64,000 nucleotides of DNA from RGIG995 sp045542115 (GCA_045542115.1 JAZQKK010000022.1:1-64000); one strand, 5' to 3'. Shown: positions 1 through 9,506, numbered from the stretch's first letter. The notes: generated by a model not told the origin, from the letters alone. Made by a program: numbers and translations.

Positions 1-1
1 G

Positions 2-685
2 GCTCACAGAACGACATGGCTACGATCCGACTTCAAAATGGCGGAATACATCTTCACCGAACGCAACGGTATCTACATCATCGACTTGCAGAAGACCGTG
101 AAGAAAGTGGAAGAAGCTTATAACTTCATCCGCGAAGTGACCGAACAGGGCGGAGAAATTCTGTTCGTCGGCACCAAGAAACAGGCTCAGGAATCCATCA
201 AAGAAGAAGCTGAACGCGTTGGTATGTACTTTGTCAACGCTCGTTGGTTGGGCGGTATGCTGACCAACTTCACCACCATCAAGAAGCGTATCCAGAGAAT
301 GGACCAGTTGAAGAAGATGGCGGAAGACGGCACCTTCGAACAGCTTCCCAAGAAGGAAGTGGTCAATCTGACCATCGAAGCTGAAAAGCTGGAAAAGAAC
401 CTGGGCGGTATCAAAGAAATGAAGAAACTGCCTGCGGCTATCTTCATCGTTGACCCCAAGAAGGAACACAACGCTGTTGCCGAAGCCCGCAAGCTGAACA
501 TCCCCATTGTCGCTATCGTTGACACCAACTGCGACCCCGATGAGATCGATTACGTTATCCCCGGCAACGACGACGCTATCCGCGCCGTTAAGCTGATTAC
601 CTCCACGATGGCCAACGCCGTTCTGGAAGGTAAACAGGGCGAACAGTTTGCTGCCGAAGAAACGGAAGCTCCCGTAGAAGAATAA
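2..685 (+). CDS. rpsB: 30S ribosomal protein S2, 5' end outside or damaged at window edge
   Basis: Ribosomal protein S2 is an essential component of the small subunit and is needed for S1 and mRNA binding. From residue M at base 38 the sequence is typical S2 (AEYIFTERNGIYIIDL, then FVGTKKQAQ, ARWLGGMLTNF, IVDTNCDPDEIDYVIPGNDDA) to the stop at 685, followed by an acidic tail common in Clostridia. The frame is open back to base 2, but the residues before base 38 (AHRTTWLRSDFK) do not match the highly conserved S2 segment that should precede this point (GHQTRRWNPK). The true start lies upstream of the window. tsf follows after 33 bp, the usual rpsB-tsf order. Identity is certain; the first 37 bases are doubtful. 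Confidence 0.95.
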   Translation, partial: AHRTTWLRSDFKMAEYIFTERNGIYIIDLQKTVKKVEEAYNFIREVTEQGGEILFVGTKKQAQESIKEEAERVGMYFVNARWLGGMLTNFTTIKKRIQRMDQLKKMAEDGTFEQLPKKEVVNLTIEAEKLEKNLGGIKEMKKLPAAIFIVDPKKEHNAVAEARKLNIPIVAIVDTNCDPDEIDYVIPGNDDAIRAVKLITSTMANAVLEGKQGEQFAAEETEAPVEE

Positions 686-718
686 TTTACCTGAATATTA
701 TATTAGGAGGAAACTAAA

Positions 719-1612
719 ATGGCTGCTGTTATCTCTGCTCAGCAGGTAAAAGCTCTCCGTGATCAGACCGGTTGCGGTATGATGGAGTGCAAAAAAGCCT
801 TGGTGGAAACCGACGGCGATATGGAAAAGGCCATCGTGATCCTGCGTGAAAAGGGTCTGGCTACCGCCGCAAAGAAGGCTTCTCGTATTGCTGCCGAAGG
901 TTACGTCGGCGTTTACAATGACGGTAAGGTTGCCGCCATCGTTGAAGTAAACTGTGAAACCGACTTCGTTGCAAAGAACCCTGATTTCCAGGCGTTTGCC
1001 AACGATATTGCCGCTCTGGTTGCGAAAACCAATCCTGCGGATCTGGAAACTCTGAACGCTTCCGAACTGAAAGACGGTCAGACCGTGGAAGACGTTCGTA
1101 CCGGCCTGGTTGCCGTAATTCGGGAAAATATGACCGTTCGTCGTTTTGCCCGGATGGAAGGCAACGTTGCCACCTATTTGCATATGGGCGGTAAGATTGG
1201 TGTTGTTGCCAACTTCGCTGCTCCCATCGATGCTGCTGACGGGAAATCCGTTTGTATGCAGGTCGCTTCTATGAACCCCGCTTACCTGGGCAAAGAAAGC
1301 GTTCCCGCTGAAATTATCGAAGGCGAAAAGGCGATTATGGTTGCTCAGATGCAGCAAGACCCCAAATTTGCCAACAAGCCCGCTCAGGTTCTGGAAAAGA
1401 TTGTTTCCGGTAAGCTGGGTAAGTTTTACAGTGAAAACTGCCTGCTGGAACAGGAATTCATCCTGGATGAATCCACCACCGTGGGCAAGTTCATCGCTTC
1501 CAAGGGTTCTTCTCTGATTGAATACACTCGCTTCGAACGTGGCGAAGGTATTGAAAAGAAGAAGGACGACTTTGCCGCCGAAGTTGCCGCTATGGCCGGC
1601 GGAAATAACTGA
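719..1612 (+). CDS. tsf: translation elongation factor Ts
   Basis: EF-Ts is the cytoplasmic guanine-nucleotide exchange factor that recycles EF-Tu. The 297-residue product starts with the UBA-like domain (LRDQTGCGMMECKKALVE), followed by the core with the conserved CETDFVAKN segment and a full C-terminal half ending in EVAAMAGGNN. The length is normal for the long bacterial form. The ATG at 719 is preceded by a strong ribosome-binding site (TAGGAGGAAA near 704-713). It is the second gene of the rpsB-tsf operon, and a strong intrinsic terminator follows 18 bp after the stop, so the operon ends here and does not continue into frr or pyrH. Confidence 0.98.
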   Translation: MAAVISAQQVKALRDQTGCGMMECKKALVETDGDMEKAIVILREKGLATAAKKASRIAAEGYVGVYNDGKVAAIVEVNCETDFVAKNPDFQAFANDIAALVAKTNPADLETLNASELKDGQTVEDVRTGLVAVIRENMTVRRFARMEGNVATYLHMGGKIGVVANFAAPIDAADGKSVCMQVASMNPAYLGKESVPAEIIEGEKAIMVAQMQQDPKFANKPAQVLEKIVSGKLGKFYSENCLLEQEFILDESTTVGKFIASKGSSLIEYTRFERGEGIEKKKDDFAAEVAAMAGGNN

Positions 1613-1630
1613 TTTCCTTGACTGTACCAA

Positions 1631-1660
1631 AAAGCCCGGTAGAAATACCGGGCTTTTTTT
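1631..1660 (+). terminator. intrinsic terminator of rpsB-tsf
   Basis: GC-rich stem AGCCCGGTA/TACCGGGCT with a short GAAA-type loop followed by an uninterrupted T run (TTTTTTT), placed directly after the tsf stop codon. Confidence 0.95.
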
Positions 1661-1774
1661 ATCGGTCGTAGTTCTTCGGCTTTGTGATAAAATAAAAAAT
1701 ATGGGATTCGGTATAAAAACGTCGTCTTTGCTTAATGCTTCTTCGGTGACATTTTATGTCTTTTTAAAAAATGC

Positions 1775-1803
1775 TTGCATTTCAAAAAGAGATGTGTTAT
1801 AAT
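1775..1803 (+). promoter_or_regulatory. sigma-A promoter for the lipoprotein gene
   Basis: TTGCAT at 1775-1780 and a perfect TATAAT at 1798-1803 separated by exactly 17 bp, 31 bp upstream of the start codon of the lipoprotein gene. Confidence 0.85.
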
Positions 1804-1833
1804 AGAAACAGCATACAAAGCAGAGGTTTTAAA

Positions 1834-3219
1834 ATGAAAAAGATTTTAACGCTGTTTCTGATTCTTACGCTAACTACGGGATTCGTTGCTTGCGGAAAAT
1901 CCGAAGTCGAATCCGGTACGGAAACCGGAACGTCCGATTCCCAGGATGTTTTGAATTCCGATACAGATTCCCTTGTCGATGGTTCTTCGGACGGGAAGAC
2001 CGATGCTCAAACGGAAACTTCCGCCACTTTGGAATCTTCGGATGAAAATTTAGAGACCGATTCCCAGGAAGGATCCGATACCCCCCGTCCCGACGGACCT
2101 CCGGTGGAGGATTCGGATGAAGGGAGCGATGAAGATTCCTCCGGAGATAAAAACACCGATCGGTTGGAAGAAGCGGTGCAGTCTACTAACACCGATACCG
2201 ACACAGATAAAAACGCGTCTACCGATAATTCTTCTCAAAACAACCAAGGTTCCGGCGGTTCTTCCGGGAGTTCTTCTTCCGGTCCCAAGGTGCTTTCTGC
2301 CGCAGAGCGGGAAGCGGCTGCAATGAAGATTTTGTCGGAAACGGAGCATTACGTGGCTCTTTGCGACCAGCTGAACGGCCGTATTATTCTTTGTGACCTT
2401 GCGGCCACCGATTGGAACGACGACAAAGCGGTGGTTTGGGAATATGACCCCCAAATGGGAAAAGAAAATTTGGGCTGGATCGCCGGGGTGAAATTTCGTG
2501 ATTGTCCTTATTACGGCGGCAAGGTGATGATTTACTGTTATCCCGACCACGCTCGCATCGTTTCGATGGAAACGAAGAAAACGTTGTTGGAGACCGGTTA
2601 TTCCGGTGTAAATCCCCATTCGGTGGAATTGTTGCCCAATGGAACTCTTTTGGTTGCTTCTACCAATGATAACTGGGTTGGAATCTACGCTCCCGGTGCG
2701 ACGGAACCTGCGAATACGTTGACATTTCCTCTGGCCCACGGCGTTTTGTGGGACCCGACCTACCAATATGTTTGGATTGCAGGAAAGCAAAATTTGGGTG
2801 CATATCGGTTTAATTCTTCCGGAACGGATTTGTATCCTGTGGAAAATCGGCAATATAAGACGCCGAAAACTTCCGTTCACGACCTGGCTCCCGTTTACGG
2901 GGATACGGATTCTCTCTTTGTAACTTGTGCCAGCGGAATTGTGAAATTCAATAAGAAGACCGGAAATTTCAGTTACGATTATCCCGGTGGTACGGAGTAC
3001 GGAAAGTTGTTAACTTACGTCCCCGGCTGCGGTAATTTTGCCGACGGTGTTTTGGCCTTTACCGCGATCACGGATGCGACGAAGGTATATCAGGATTGGG
3101 ATACCAACGTAGTTCATATTTTTGTTCCTATTGATGCAAAAAACAGTTATTACGTTACCCGAAAGGTCCCCAGCGACGCCTACTATAAGCTGAGAGTTTA
3201 TAATTTTAATTATCAATAA
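1834..3219 (+). CDS. putative lipoprotein with acidic linker and beta-propeller-like domain
   Basis: The 461-residue product begins with a lipoprotein signal (MKKILTLFLILTLTTGFVAC); Cys20 would be lipidated, anchoring the protein to the outer face of the membrane. Residues about 22-155 form a low-complexity linker rich in Ser, Thr, Asp, Glu and Gly. The remainder looks like a propeller of repeated strand units: VALCDQLNGRIILCDL, KVMIYCYPDHARIVSM, HSVELLPNGTLLVAST, YVWIAGKQNLGAYRF, SLFVTCASGIVKF. The domain resembles the DUF6528-type family from memory, but this assignment is tentative. The start at 1834 was chosen over an in-frame ATG at 1771 because of the signal peptide and because the upstream part overlaps the promoter. 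It stands alone as a monocistronic unit. A function in sensing or binding outside the cell is only a guess. Confidence 0.8.
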   Translation: MKKILTLFLILTLTTGFVACGKSEVESGTETGTSDSQDVLNSDTDSLVDGSSDGKTDAQTETSATLESSDENLETDSQEGSDTPRPDGPPVEDSDEGSDEDSSGDKNTDRLEEAVQSTNTDTDTDKNASTDNSSQNNQGSGGSSGSSSSGPKVLSAAEREAAAMKILSETEHYVALCDQLNGRIILCDLAATDWNDDKAVVWEYDPQMGKENLGWIAGVKFRDCPYYGGKVMIYCYPDHARIVSMETKKTLLETGYSGVNPHSVELLPNGTLLVASTNDNWVGIYAPGATEPANTLTFPLAHGVLWDPTYQYVWIAGKQNLGAYRFNSSGTDLYPVENRQYKTPKTSVHDLAPVYGDTDSLFVTCASGIVKFNKKTGNFSYDYPGGTEYGKLLTYVPGCGNFADGVLAFTAITDATKVYQDWDTNVVHIFVPIDAKNSYYVTRKVPSDAYYKLRVYNFNYQ

Positions 3220-3294
3220 AAAAATCCGCCGCAATAGGGTTGTACTCTAATGAAAAGTTTTCGGAGTACACGACTTACTTATATTACGTTTTTC

Positions 3295-3322
3295 TTGCTG
3301 TTAGGCGTATTTTTCATATAAT
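3295..3322 (+). promoter_or_regulatory. probable promoter of the alpha-galactosidase gene
   Basis: TTGCTG at 3295-3300 and TATAAT at 3317-3322 with a 16-bp spacer, 35 bp upstream of the ATG. An imperfect inverted repeat, TGTACTC (3241-3247) / GAGTACA (3264-3270), lies just upstream and could be an operator or the end of the preceding transcript. Confidence 0.65.
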
Positions 3323-3357
3323 ATTCTCAATCAATAATCGATCGAAGGAGAAGAGTT

Positions 3358-5535
3358 ATGGCTATTCATTTTGACGAAATTACGAGAACCTTTTACCTTG
3401 AAGGTAAAAACCTGACCTACGCATTTTTCATCAACAATTACGGCTATGCCGAGCATCTTTATTTCGGCAAACGGATTCATCGAGACTGTATGTTCTATAC
3501 CCGTAATGCCGGAACATCCAGTTGCCGTGCCACAATTCCCGGTCACGATGATAGCGGGATAATGTCTTATAACATTATGAGTCCCGAAATCACTTTCTTC
3601 GGAACCAGCGATTACCGCGAAGCTACCGTTCATCCCGAGTTTACGGGCGGTGACCGTCTTACGGAGCTTCTTTATGTATGGCACGAAATACTTCCGAAAA
3701 AACCGAGGATTAACGGAATCCCTTCACTTGATGGAGGAGAAACCCTCGTTCTTCATCTCTACGACGAGATCAAACATTTCGGCGCAGATCTCTATTACAC
3801 CGTTTACGACGACGCAAGCGTTATTGCACGCCGTATCGTATATAAAAACGATTCGGACGAGCCTATAACACTCCAACGAGCCTATTCCTTCGCAATGGGC
3901 TTGCCCGGCTGTGATTATGATGCGCTCACACTTTGGGGCGGATGGGGAAAAGAAAGAGTGCCCGAAAGGATTCCCCTTCATCACGGCGTTGTTTCTATTG
4001 ATTCGAAGCGCGCAACTTCCTCGGCTACTCTAAATCCCTTTATGGCGATCCTCGGCAAGAATACTACCGAGGATACGGGTGATGCGTGGGGTATTAACCT
4101 TGTTTATTCCTCGTCCTACGTGCTTAAAGCAGAAATCACAAACGACGGAGAGACGGTTGTACTCGGAGGCGTAAACGACTTTGATTTCAAGTGGAAGCTT
4201 GACGCGGGTACTACCTTCGAGACCCCAGAGGTGGTAATCGCCTACTCTCCCGACGGAATCGGAGGAATGAGCCGTGAGCTTCACGACGCTTACCGCGAGC
4301 ATCTGATCAACAAGAGATTTGTAAAGAAACCCCGCCCTGTGTTAATTAATAACTGGGAAGCAACCTACTTTAATTTCACAACGGAGAAACTTTGTGCTAT
4401 TGCCGATGCCGTTTCGGGTACCGGAATTGATACGCTCGTCCTTGATGACGGATGGTTCGGCAAGCGAGACACTGATAAGAGCGGTCTCGGTGACTGGGTG
4501 GTCAACGAGAAAAAGCTTGTCGGAGGTCTTGATGCGGTTATCGAGCACGTTCACTCTCTCGGTATGAAGTTCGGACTTTGGTTTGAGCCTGAGATGATTT
4601 CTCCTGATTCGGATATTTATCGCGCTCATCCCGATTACGCAATTTCTGCACCCGACAGACCTAATTGCTATTCGAGACATCAATATATGATGGATCTGAC
4701 CCGTCCTGAGGTCTGCGACTACATTGTTGAATCGGTAAACAAGATCATACGCTCTCATAAGATAGATTACGTAAAGTGGGATTACAATAGAAATGTAACG
4801 GAATTTTTCTCTCACGGCGGAGTTCCTGATCGTCAGAGCGAGTTCAGTTACCGATATGCGCTCGGTCTTTATGATATCTGTGAGAGAATCGTTGAAGCAA
4901 ATCCGAACGTATTCTTCGAGGGCTGTGCAGGCGGTGGTGCAAGATTCGACCCCGCGATGCTTTATTACTTCTCTCAGATATGGACCTCCGATAACTCGGA
5001 TGCAGAGGAGCGTACAAGAATTCAGTATGGCACGTCCATCGCATATCCGCTTTCTTCGATGAGCTGTCACGTTTCTGCAGTTCCCAACCATCAAGTGGGC
5101 AGATCTCCATCTATGAAAACTCGCGGAAATATCGCGCACCTCGGCGCTACCGGCTACGAGCTTGATACAACGGTGTTTACAGATGCCGACAAAGAGGATG
5201 TGAAAAACCAGATCGCACAGTATAAGAAGATGCAGCACCTTGTCCTTGAAGGCGATCTTTACAGACTTGAAAATCCCTTTGAAAGCAACTATTTTGCATT
5301 TGCCATCGTTTCCAAGGATAAGTCGGAGGCGCATCTCACCTGTTACAGAAGCCTCAACCATTGCAATCCTCATAACCGTCGTGTCGTTATGAAGGGACTT
5401 GATGAAAACAAGCTTTACCATATTCCCGAGCTCGACTTGACGGTGCACGGTTCCACACTGATGAGCGTCGGACTTGTGATAAGCTTCGAAAAGTCCGACT
5501 TTGCTTCCGTCACTCTTACGTTCGAGGAAGTGTAA
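3358..5535 (+). CDS. alpha-galactosidase, glycoside hydrolase family 36
   Basis: Hydrolyses terminal alpha-1,6-galactosyl residues of raffinose-type oligosaccharides or galactomannan; no signal peptide is visible, so it acts in the cytoplasm. The 725-residue length is typical of GH36. The N-terminal beta-sandwich is followed by the TIM barrel with DDGWFGKRD, the nucleophile motif YVKWDYNR (Asp475) and the acid/base motif WTSDNSDAEERTRIQ (Asp545), both intact. The ribosome-binding site is GAAGGAG. No sugar transporter or regulator is adjacent. Codon use is clearly different from the neighbours: Leu is mostly CTT/CTC and Glu often GAG, where flanking genes prefer TTG/CTG and GAA. This points to recent transfer from another lineage. 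Exact substrate is inferred from the family only. Confidence 0.95.
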   Translation: MAIHFDEITRTFYLEGKNLTYAFFINNYGYAEHLYFGKRIHRDCMFYTRNAGTSSCRATIPGHDDSGIMSYNIMSPEITFFGTSDYREATVHPEFTGGDRLTELLYVWHEILPKKPRINGIPSLDGGETLVLHLYDEIKHFGADLYYTVYDDASVIARRIVYKNDSDEPITLQRAYSFAMGLPGCDYDALTLWGGWGKERVPERIPLHHGVVSIDSKRATSSATLNPFMAILGKNTTEDTGDAWGINLVYSSSYVLKAEITNDGETVVLGGVNDFDFKWKLDAGTTFETPEVVIAYSPDGIGGMSRELHDAYREHLINKRFVKKPRPVLINNWEATYFNFTTEKLCAIADAVSGTGIDTLVLDDGWFGKRDTDKSGLGDWVVNEKKLVGGLDAVIEHVHSLGMKFGLWFEPEMISPDSDIYRAHPDYAISAPDRPNCYSRHQYMMDLTRPEVCDYIVESVNKIIRSHKIDYVKWDYNRNVTEFFSHGGVPDRQSEFSYRYALGLYDICERIVEANPNVFFEGCAGGGARFDPAMLYYFSQIWTSDNSDAEERTRIQYGTSIAYPLSSMSCHVSAVPNHQVGRSPSMKTRGNIAHLGATGYELDTTVFTDADKEDVKNQIAQYKKMQHLVLEGDLYRLENPFESNYFAFAIVSKDKSEAHLTCYRSLNHCNPHNRRVVMKGLDENKLYHIPELDLTVHGSTLMSVGLVISFEKSDFASVTLTFEEV

Positions 5536-5613
5536 GAGGGGAGATGCTTTTACCGAAGGGAACCATCATTCATAAATATGATGAGTCATTCGGTTCGTCT
5601 AAAAAAAGAAAAC

Positions 5614-5657
5614 GCGGATGTTCTTTACCGAACGGTATTGAGCATCCGCTTGTTTTA
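5614..5657 (+). terminator. hairpin after the alpha-galactosidase gene
   Basis: Outer stem GCGGATG (5614-5620) / CATCCGC (5643-5649) and inner stem TACCG/CGGTA, followed by TTGTTTTA. The T tract is imperfect, so termination is likely but not certain. Confidence 0.6.
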
Positions 5658-5741
5658 TTACATCATTCATTTGCTACAAGAGAGCTTGTGCAAGGCTGAC
5701 CATTTTTATATCTATACCTTGTTCGCACTGCATTTGTCAAC

Positions 5742-5770
5742 AAAAAGGGGAGACGCTTTCGCGTCTCCCC
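5742..5770 (-). terminator. intrinsic terminator of nifJ
   Basis: Perfect 10-bp stem GGGGAGACGC/GCGTCTCCCC with a four-base loop; on the minus strand it is followed by five T residues and lies 26 bp after the nifJ stop. It may also stop plus-strand readthrough. Confidence 0.93.
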
Positions 5771-5795
5771 GATTTTTGCTTGGTAGCCGGAAGGA

Positions 5796-8700
5796 TTAGC
5801 CGTTTGCTTTTTCTTCCAGTTTCGCCCGGCGTTCCTTGGCAGCTTCTGCGGCCTTGGCGAACAGAACTTCCGCTCTGTCGGGGAAGGCCTGCGCCAGACG
5901 GGTGTAACGGGTTTCACCCTTGATGAATTCCACGTAGTCAGCCGTGGGAGCCTTGCTGTCGAGAATGAAGGGATTCTTGCCTTCTGCTTTCAGCAGGGGG
6001 TTGTACCGGAAGGTGTTCCAGTAGCCTGCGGCAACGGCTTTCTTCATTTCTTCCTGACAGTTGGCCATACCGCCCTTGACACCGTGCATTTCGCAGGGAG
6101 CGTAGCCGATAATCAAGGAAGGACCGTGGTAAGCTTCGGCTTCTGCCAGAGCTTTCAGGGTCTGATTCATATCAGCGCCCATCGCAATCTGAGCAACGTA
6201 GACGTAGCCGTAAGACATTGCGATTGCAGCCAGGTCTTTCTTGCCGATGGCTTTACCGGCAGCGGCAAACTGAGCCACCTGACCGATGTTGGAAGCCTTG
6301 GAGGCCTGTCCGCCGGTGTTGGAGTAAACTTCGGTATCAAAGACCATTACGTTCACGTCTTCGCCGGAAGCCAGAACGTGGTCCAGACCGCCGAAGCCGA
6401 TGTCGTAAGCCCAGCCGTCGCCGCCGAAAATCCAGACGGACTTCTTGGCCAGGTAGTCTTTTTCAGCCAGAACTTCGGGAGCGGTGGGACAGCCCTGAGC
6501 CGCAGCCTTTTTCAATTCAACGATAAGAGCGTCGGTCGCAGCGCCGTTTGCCTTGCCGTCTTCCTTGGTGGCGATGAAGTTTTCGGCAGCAGCCTTGAAT
6601 TCAGCGGAAGCCTTATCGGAAGTAGCCATTTCTTCAATCTTGCGAATCAGACGTTCCCGGATGGACTTCTGACCCAGGTAGATACCCAAGCCGTGTTCTG
6701 CGTTGTCTTCGAACAGGGAGTTGCCCCAAGCGGGACCCTTACCGGATTCTTTGTTTACGGTGTAGGGAGTTGCGGGAGCAGAGCCGCCCCAGATGGAAGA
6801 ACAACCGGTGGCGTTGGAGATATACATCCGTTCGCCGAACAGCTGGGTAATCAGACGGGCATAAGACGTTTCGGCACAGCCGGCACAAGAACCGGAGAAT
6901 TCGAGCAGGGGCTGTTTGAACTGGCTGCCCTTAACGGTGTTGTTGATAAGTTCGGGTTTTTCGGAAACGTTGGCAACGGCCCAATCGAAGGGAGCCTGTT
7001 GGTCCTTCTGGCTTTCCTGAGAAACCATCTTAATGGCAAACTTGTCGGTGCCGTCTTTGGTTGCCTTCGCGTTAACGGGGCAAGCCTTGACGCACAGGGT
7101 ACAACCCATACAATCCAAGGGGCTGATGGCCATCGTGAACTTGTAGTTGGTCTTCAAAACGGGCTTTTCGGTGAACTTTGTGGCTGCGGGAGCGTTTGCG
7201 GCTTCCTCTTCCGTCAAAGCGAAGGGACGGATGGTAGCGTGGGGGCAAACGAAGGCACAGGAGTTACACTGAATACAGTTTTCGGGAATCCACACGGGAA
7301 CGTCAACTGCAACGCCGCGTTTTTCGTAAGCGGAAGAACCTTGGGGGAAGGTACCGTCAACGTGCTTTTCGAAGACGGAAACGGGAAGAGCATCACCGTT
7401 CATCTTGTTGACGGGGATAACGATATCGTTAACGAAGTCCACAAGGTCGGCACGAGGACCGGTAGCCTTATCGGCAGCTGCGGTCACGTCGAGGGTCTTC
7501 CAGGAGTCGGGAACATTGATTTCAACGATAGCGTCTACGCCGGCGTCAATGGCCTTGTAGTTCATTTCAACAATGGCTTCGCCCTTCTTCAAGTAGGACT
7601 TCTTCGCCATATATTTCATATAATCTACGGCTTCTGCGATGGGCAGAATCTTGGCCAGAGCGAAGAAGGCAGATTGGAGAATGGTGTTGGTGCGTTTGCC
7701 CATACCGATTTCACGAGCCTTGTCGATGGCGTTTACGGTGTAGAATTTAATGTTGTTTTCAGCGATATAACGTTTTGCTTCCGCAGGCAGATGCTTGTCC
7801 AGTTCTGCCGCATCCCACTGGCAGTTCAGAAGGAACGTACCGCCGGGTTTTACGTCGTTGACAATCTTGTAACCCTTCAACATATAGGAGGGGTTGTGGC
7901 AAGCAACGAAGTCGGCCTTGGTAATATAATAAGGAGATTTGATCTTCTTATCGCCGAATCTCAGGTGAGAAATGGTCACACCGCCGGTCTTCTTGGAGTC
8001 GTACTGGAAGTAGGCCTGAATATACTTGTCGGTGTGGTCACCGATGATTTTGATGGAGTTCTTGTTTGCACCGACCGTACCGTCGCCGCCCAGACCCCAG
8101 AACTTGCAGGAAATGGTGCCTTCGGCAGCAGTGTCGGGGCAATCCTTTTCTTCCAGAGACAGGTTGGTTACGTCGTCGATAATACCGATGGTGAAGTTCG
8201 CCTTGGGAGCGTCCTTTGCCAGGTTTTCATAAACGGCAAAGATGCTGGACGGGGGAGTGTCCTTCGAACCCAGACCGTAACGACCGCCGTATACGGGAAT
8301 GTTGCGGCCTTCGGAAACCAGAGCGGTCACAACGTCCAGATACAAGGGTTCGCCCAGAGAACCGGGTTCCTTGGTACGGTCGAGAACCGCAACTTTCTTA
8401 ACGGAAGCGGGGATGGCTTCGGACAGCTTGGACGCAACGAAGGGTCTGTACAGGCGAACCTTGACCAAACCAACCTTTTCGCCGTGTGCGTTCATATAGT
8501 CGATGACTTCTTCGGTCACGTCGCAGATGGAGCCCATTGCAACGATAACCCGGTCTGCATCGGGAGCACCGTAGTAGTTGAACAGTTTGTAGTCGGTGCC
8601 GATTTCGGCGTTGACTTTGTCCATATATTCTTCTACGATAGCAGGCAGAGCATCATAGTACTTGTTGCAAGCTTCTCTGTGCTGGAAGAAGATATCGCCG

Positions 8701-9362
8701 TTTTCAGCGGAACCGCGAAGAACGGGATGTTCGGGATTCAGAGCGCGGGCGCGGAATTCCGCGATAGCATCCTTGTCCACCATCTTGTTCAGCGTGTCGT
8801 AGTCCCAGACTTCAATCTTCTGAATTTCGTGGGAGGTGCGGAAGCCGTCGAAGAAGTTCAGGAAGGGAACGCGGCCCTTAATGGTCGCCAGGTGAGCAAC
8901 GGCACCCAGGTCCATAACTTCCTGCGCATTGCTTTCCGCCATCATCGCGTAACCGGTCTGACGGCAGGCGTAAACGTCGGAATGGTCGCCGAAAATATTC
9001 AGGGCGTGGGACGCAACGCAGCGAGCGGAAACGTGAATGACGTTGGGGAGCAGTTCACCGGCAATCTTGTACATATTGGGAATCATCAAAAGAAGACCCT
9101 GAGATGCGGTGAAGGTGGTGGTCAGAGCACCGGCGGCCAAAGAACCGTGAACGGTACCGGCAGCACCTGCTTCGGACTGCATTTCCATAACCTTAACTTG
9201 GTCACCGAAAATGTTTTTCAGACCGGTAGCAGACCAGGAGTCGGTCAGCTCTGCCATAACGGAAGAGGGGGTGATGGGGTAGATGGCTGCCACTTCGGTA
9301 AACGCGTAAGACACGTGAGCCGCAGCGGTATTTCCATCCATTGACTGTTTCATTCTAGCCAT
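5796..9362 (-). CDS. nifJ: pyruvate:ferredoxin (flavodoxin) oxidoreductase
   Basis: Homodimeric PFOR oxidises pyruvate with CoA to acetyl-CoA and CO2 and reduces ferredoxin, the main source of low-potential electrons in fermenting Clostridia. The 1188-residue product is full length. The N-terminal pyrimidine-binding domain carries YPITPSSVMAE, the middle holds two ferredoxin-type clusters (CIQCNSCAFVCP, CMGCTLCVKACP) and the C-terminal TPP domain has GCAETSYARL, NATGCSSIWGG and the NTGGQASKA segment. The start at 9362 follows a TAGGAGG-type site (plus strand CCTCCT at about 9374-9379); Met4 is a possible alternative. It is monocistronic between its own promoter and terminator. Reduced ferredoxin made here could feed NfnAB and is balanced by the Hdr-Flx complex encoded nearby. 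Confidence 0.98.
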   Translation of the reverse strand: MARMKQSMDGNTAAAHVSYAFTEVAAIYPITPSSVMAELTDSWSATGLKNIFGDQVKVMEMQSEAGAAGTVHGSLAAGALTTTFTASQGLLLMIPNMYKIAGELLPNVIHVSARCVASHALNIFGDHSDVYACRQTGYAMMAESNAQEVMDLGAVAHLATIKGRVPFLNFFDGFRTSHEIQKIEVWDYDTLNKMVDKDAIAEFRARALNPEHPVLRGSAENGDIFFQHREACNKYYDALPAIVEEYMDKVNAEIGTDYKLFNYYGAPDADRVIVAMGSICDVTEEVIDYMNAHGEKVGLVKVRLYRPFVASKLSEAIPASVKKVAVLDRTKEPGSLGEPLYLDVVTALVSEGRNIPVYGGRYGLGSKDTPPSSIFAVYENLAKDAPKANFTIGIIDDVTNLSLEEKDCPDTAAEGTISCKFWGLGGDGTVGANKNSIKIIGDHTDKYIQAYFQYDSKKTGGVTISHLRFGDKKIKSPYYITKADFVACHNPSYMLKGYKIVNDVKPGGTFLLNCQWDAAELDKHLPAEAKRYIAENNIKFYTVNAIDKAREIGMGKRTNTILQSAFFALAKILPIAEAVDYMKYMAKKSYLKKGEAIVEMNYKAIDAGVDAIVEINVPDSWKTLDVTAAADKATGPRADLVDFVNDIVIPVNKMNGDALPVSVFEKHVDGTFPQGSSAYEKRGVAVDVPVWIPENCIQCNSCAFVCPHATIRPFALTEEEAANAPAATKFTEKPVLKTNYKFTMAISPLDCMGCTLCVKACPVNAKATKDGTDKFAIKMVSQESQKDQQAPFDWAVANVSEKPELINNTVKGSQFKQPLLEFSGSCAGCAETSYARLITQLFGERMYISNATGCSSIWGGSAPATPYTVNKESGKGPAWGNSLFEDNAEHGLGIYLGQKSIRERLIRKIEEMATSDKASAEFKAAAENFIATKEDGKANGAATDALIVELKKAAAQGCPTAPEVLAEKDYLAKKSVWIFGGDGWAYDIGFGGLDHVLASGEDVNVMVFDTEVYSNTGGQASKASNIGQVAQFAAAGKAIGKKDLAAIAMSYGYVYVAQIAMGADMNQTLKALAEAEAYHGPSLIIGYAPCEMHGVKGGMANCQEEMKKAVAAGYWNTFRYNPLLKAEGKNPFILDSKAPTADYVEFIKGETRYTRLAQAFPDRAEVLFAKAAEAAKERRAKLEEKANG

Positions 9363-9420
9363 TGTTGAGATTTACCTCCTGTTATAGTAAATAATATTAA
9401 AGCATAAGACGTACTGACAT

Positions 9421-9449
9421 ATTATAACATATATTATATGCACTGTAAA
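9421..9449 (-). promoter_or_regulatory. sigma-A promoter of nifJ
   Basis: Read on the minus strand: TTTACA at 9449-9444, 17-bp spacer, TATAAT at 9426-9421, leaving an AT-rich untranslated leader of about 50 bases before the nifJ start. Confidence 0.8.
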
Positions 9450-9506
9450 GATAAGACACACAAGGTTTGGAAAGTTTTCATCTTTTTGTAAAGGAATTTC
9501 GGGATT

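Noticed and set aside
5578..5799. 73-codon open frame between the alpha-galactosidase and nifJ
   Set aside because: It runs through two terminator hairpins and has no ribosome-binding site.
6084..9344. 1086-codon open frame on the plus strand opposite nifJ
   Set aside because: It lies wholly antisense to a certain PFOR gene, has no ribosome-binding site or family resemblance, and arises from the strong codon bias of nifJ.
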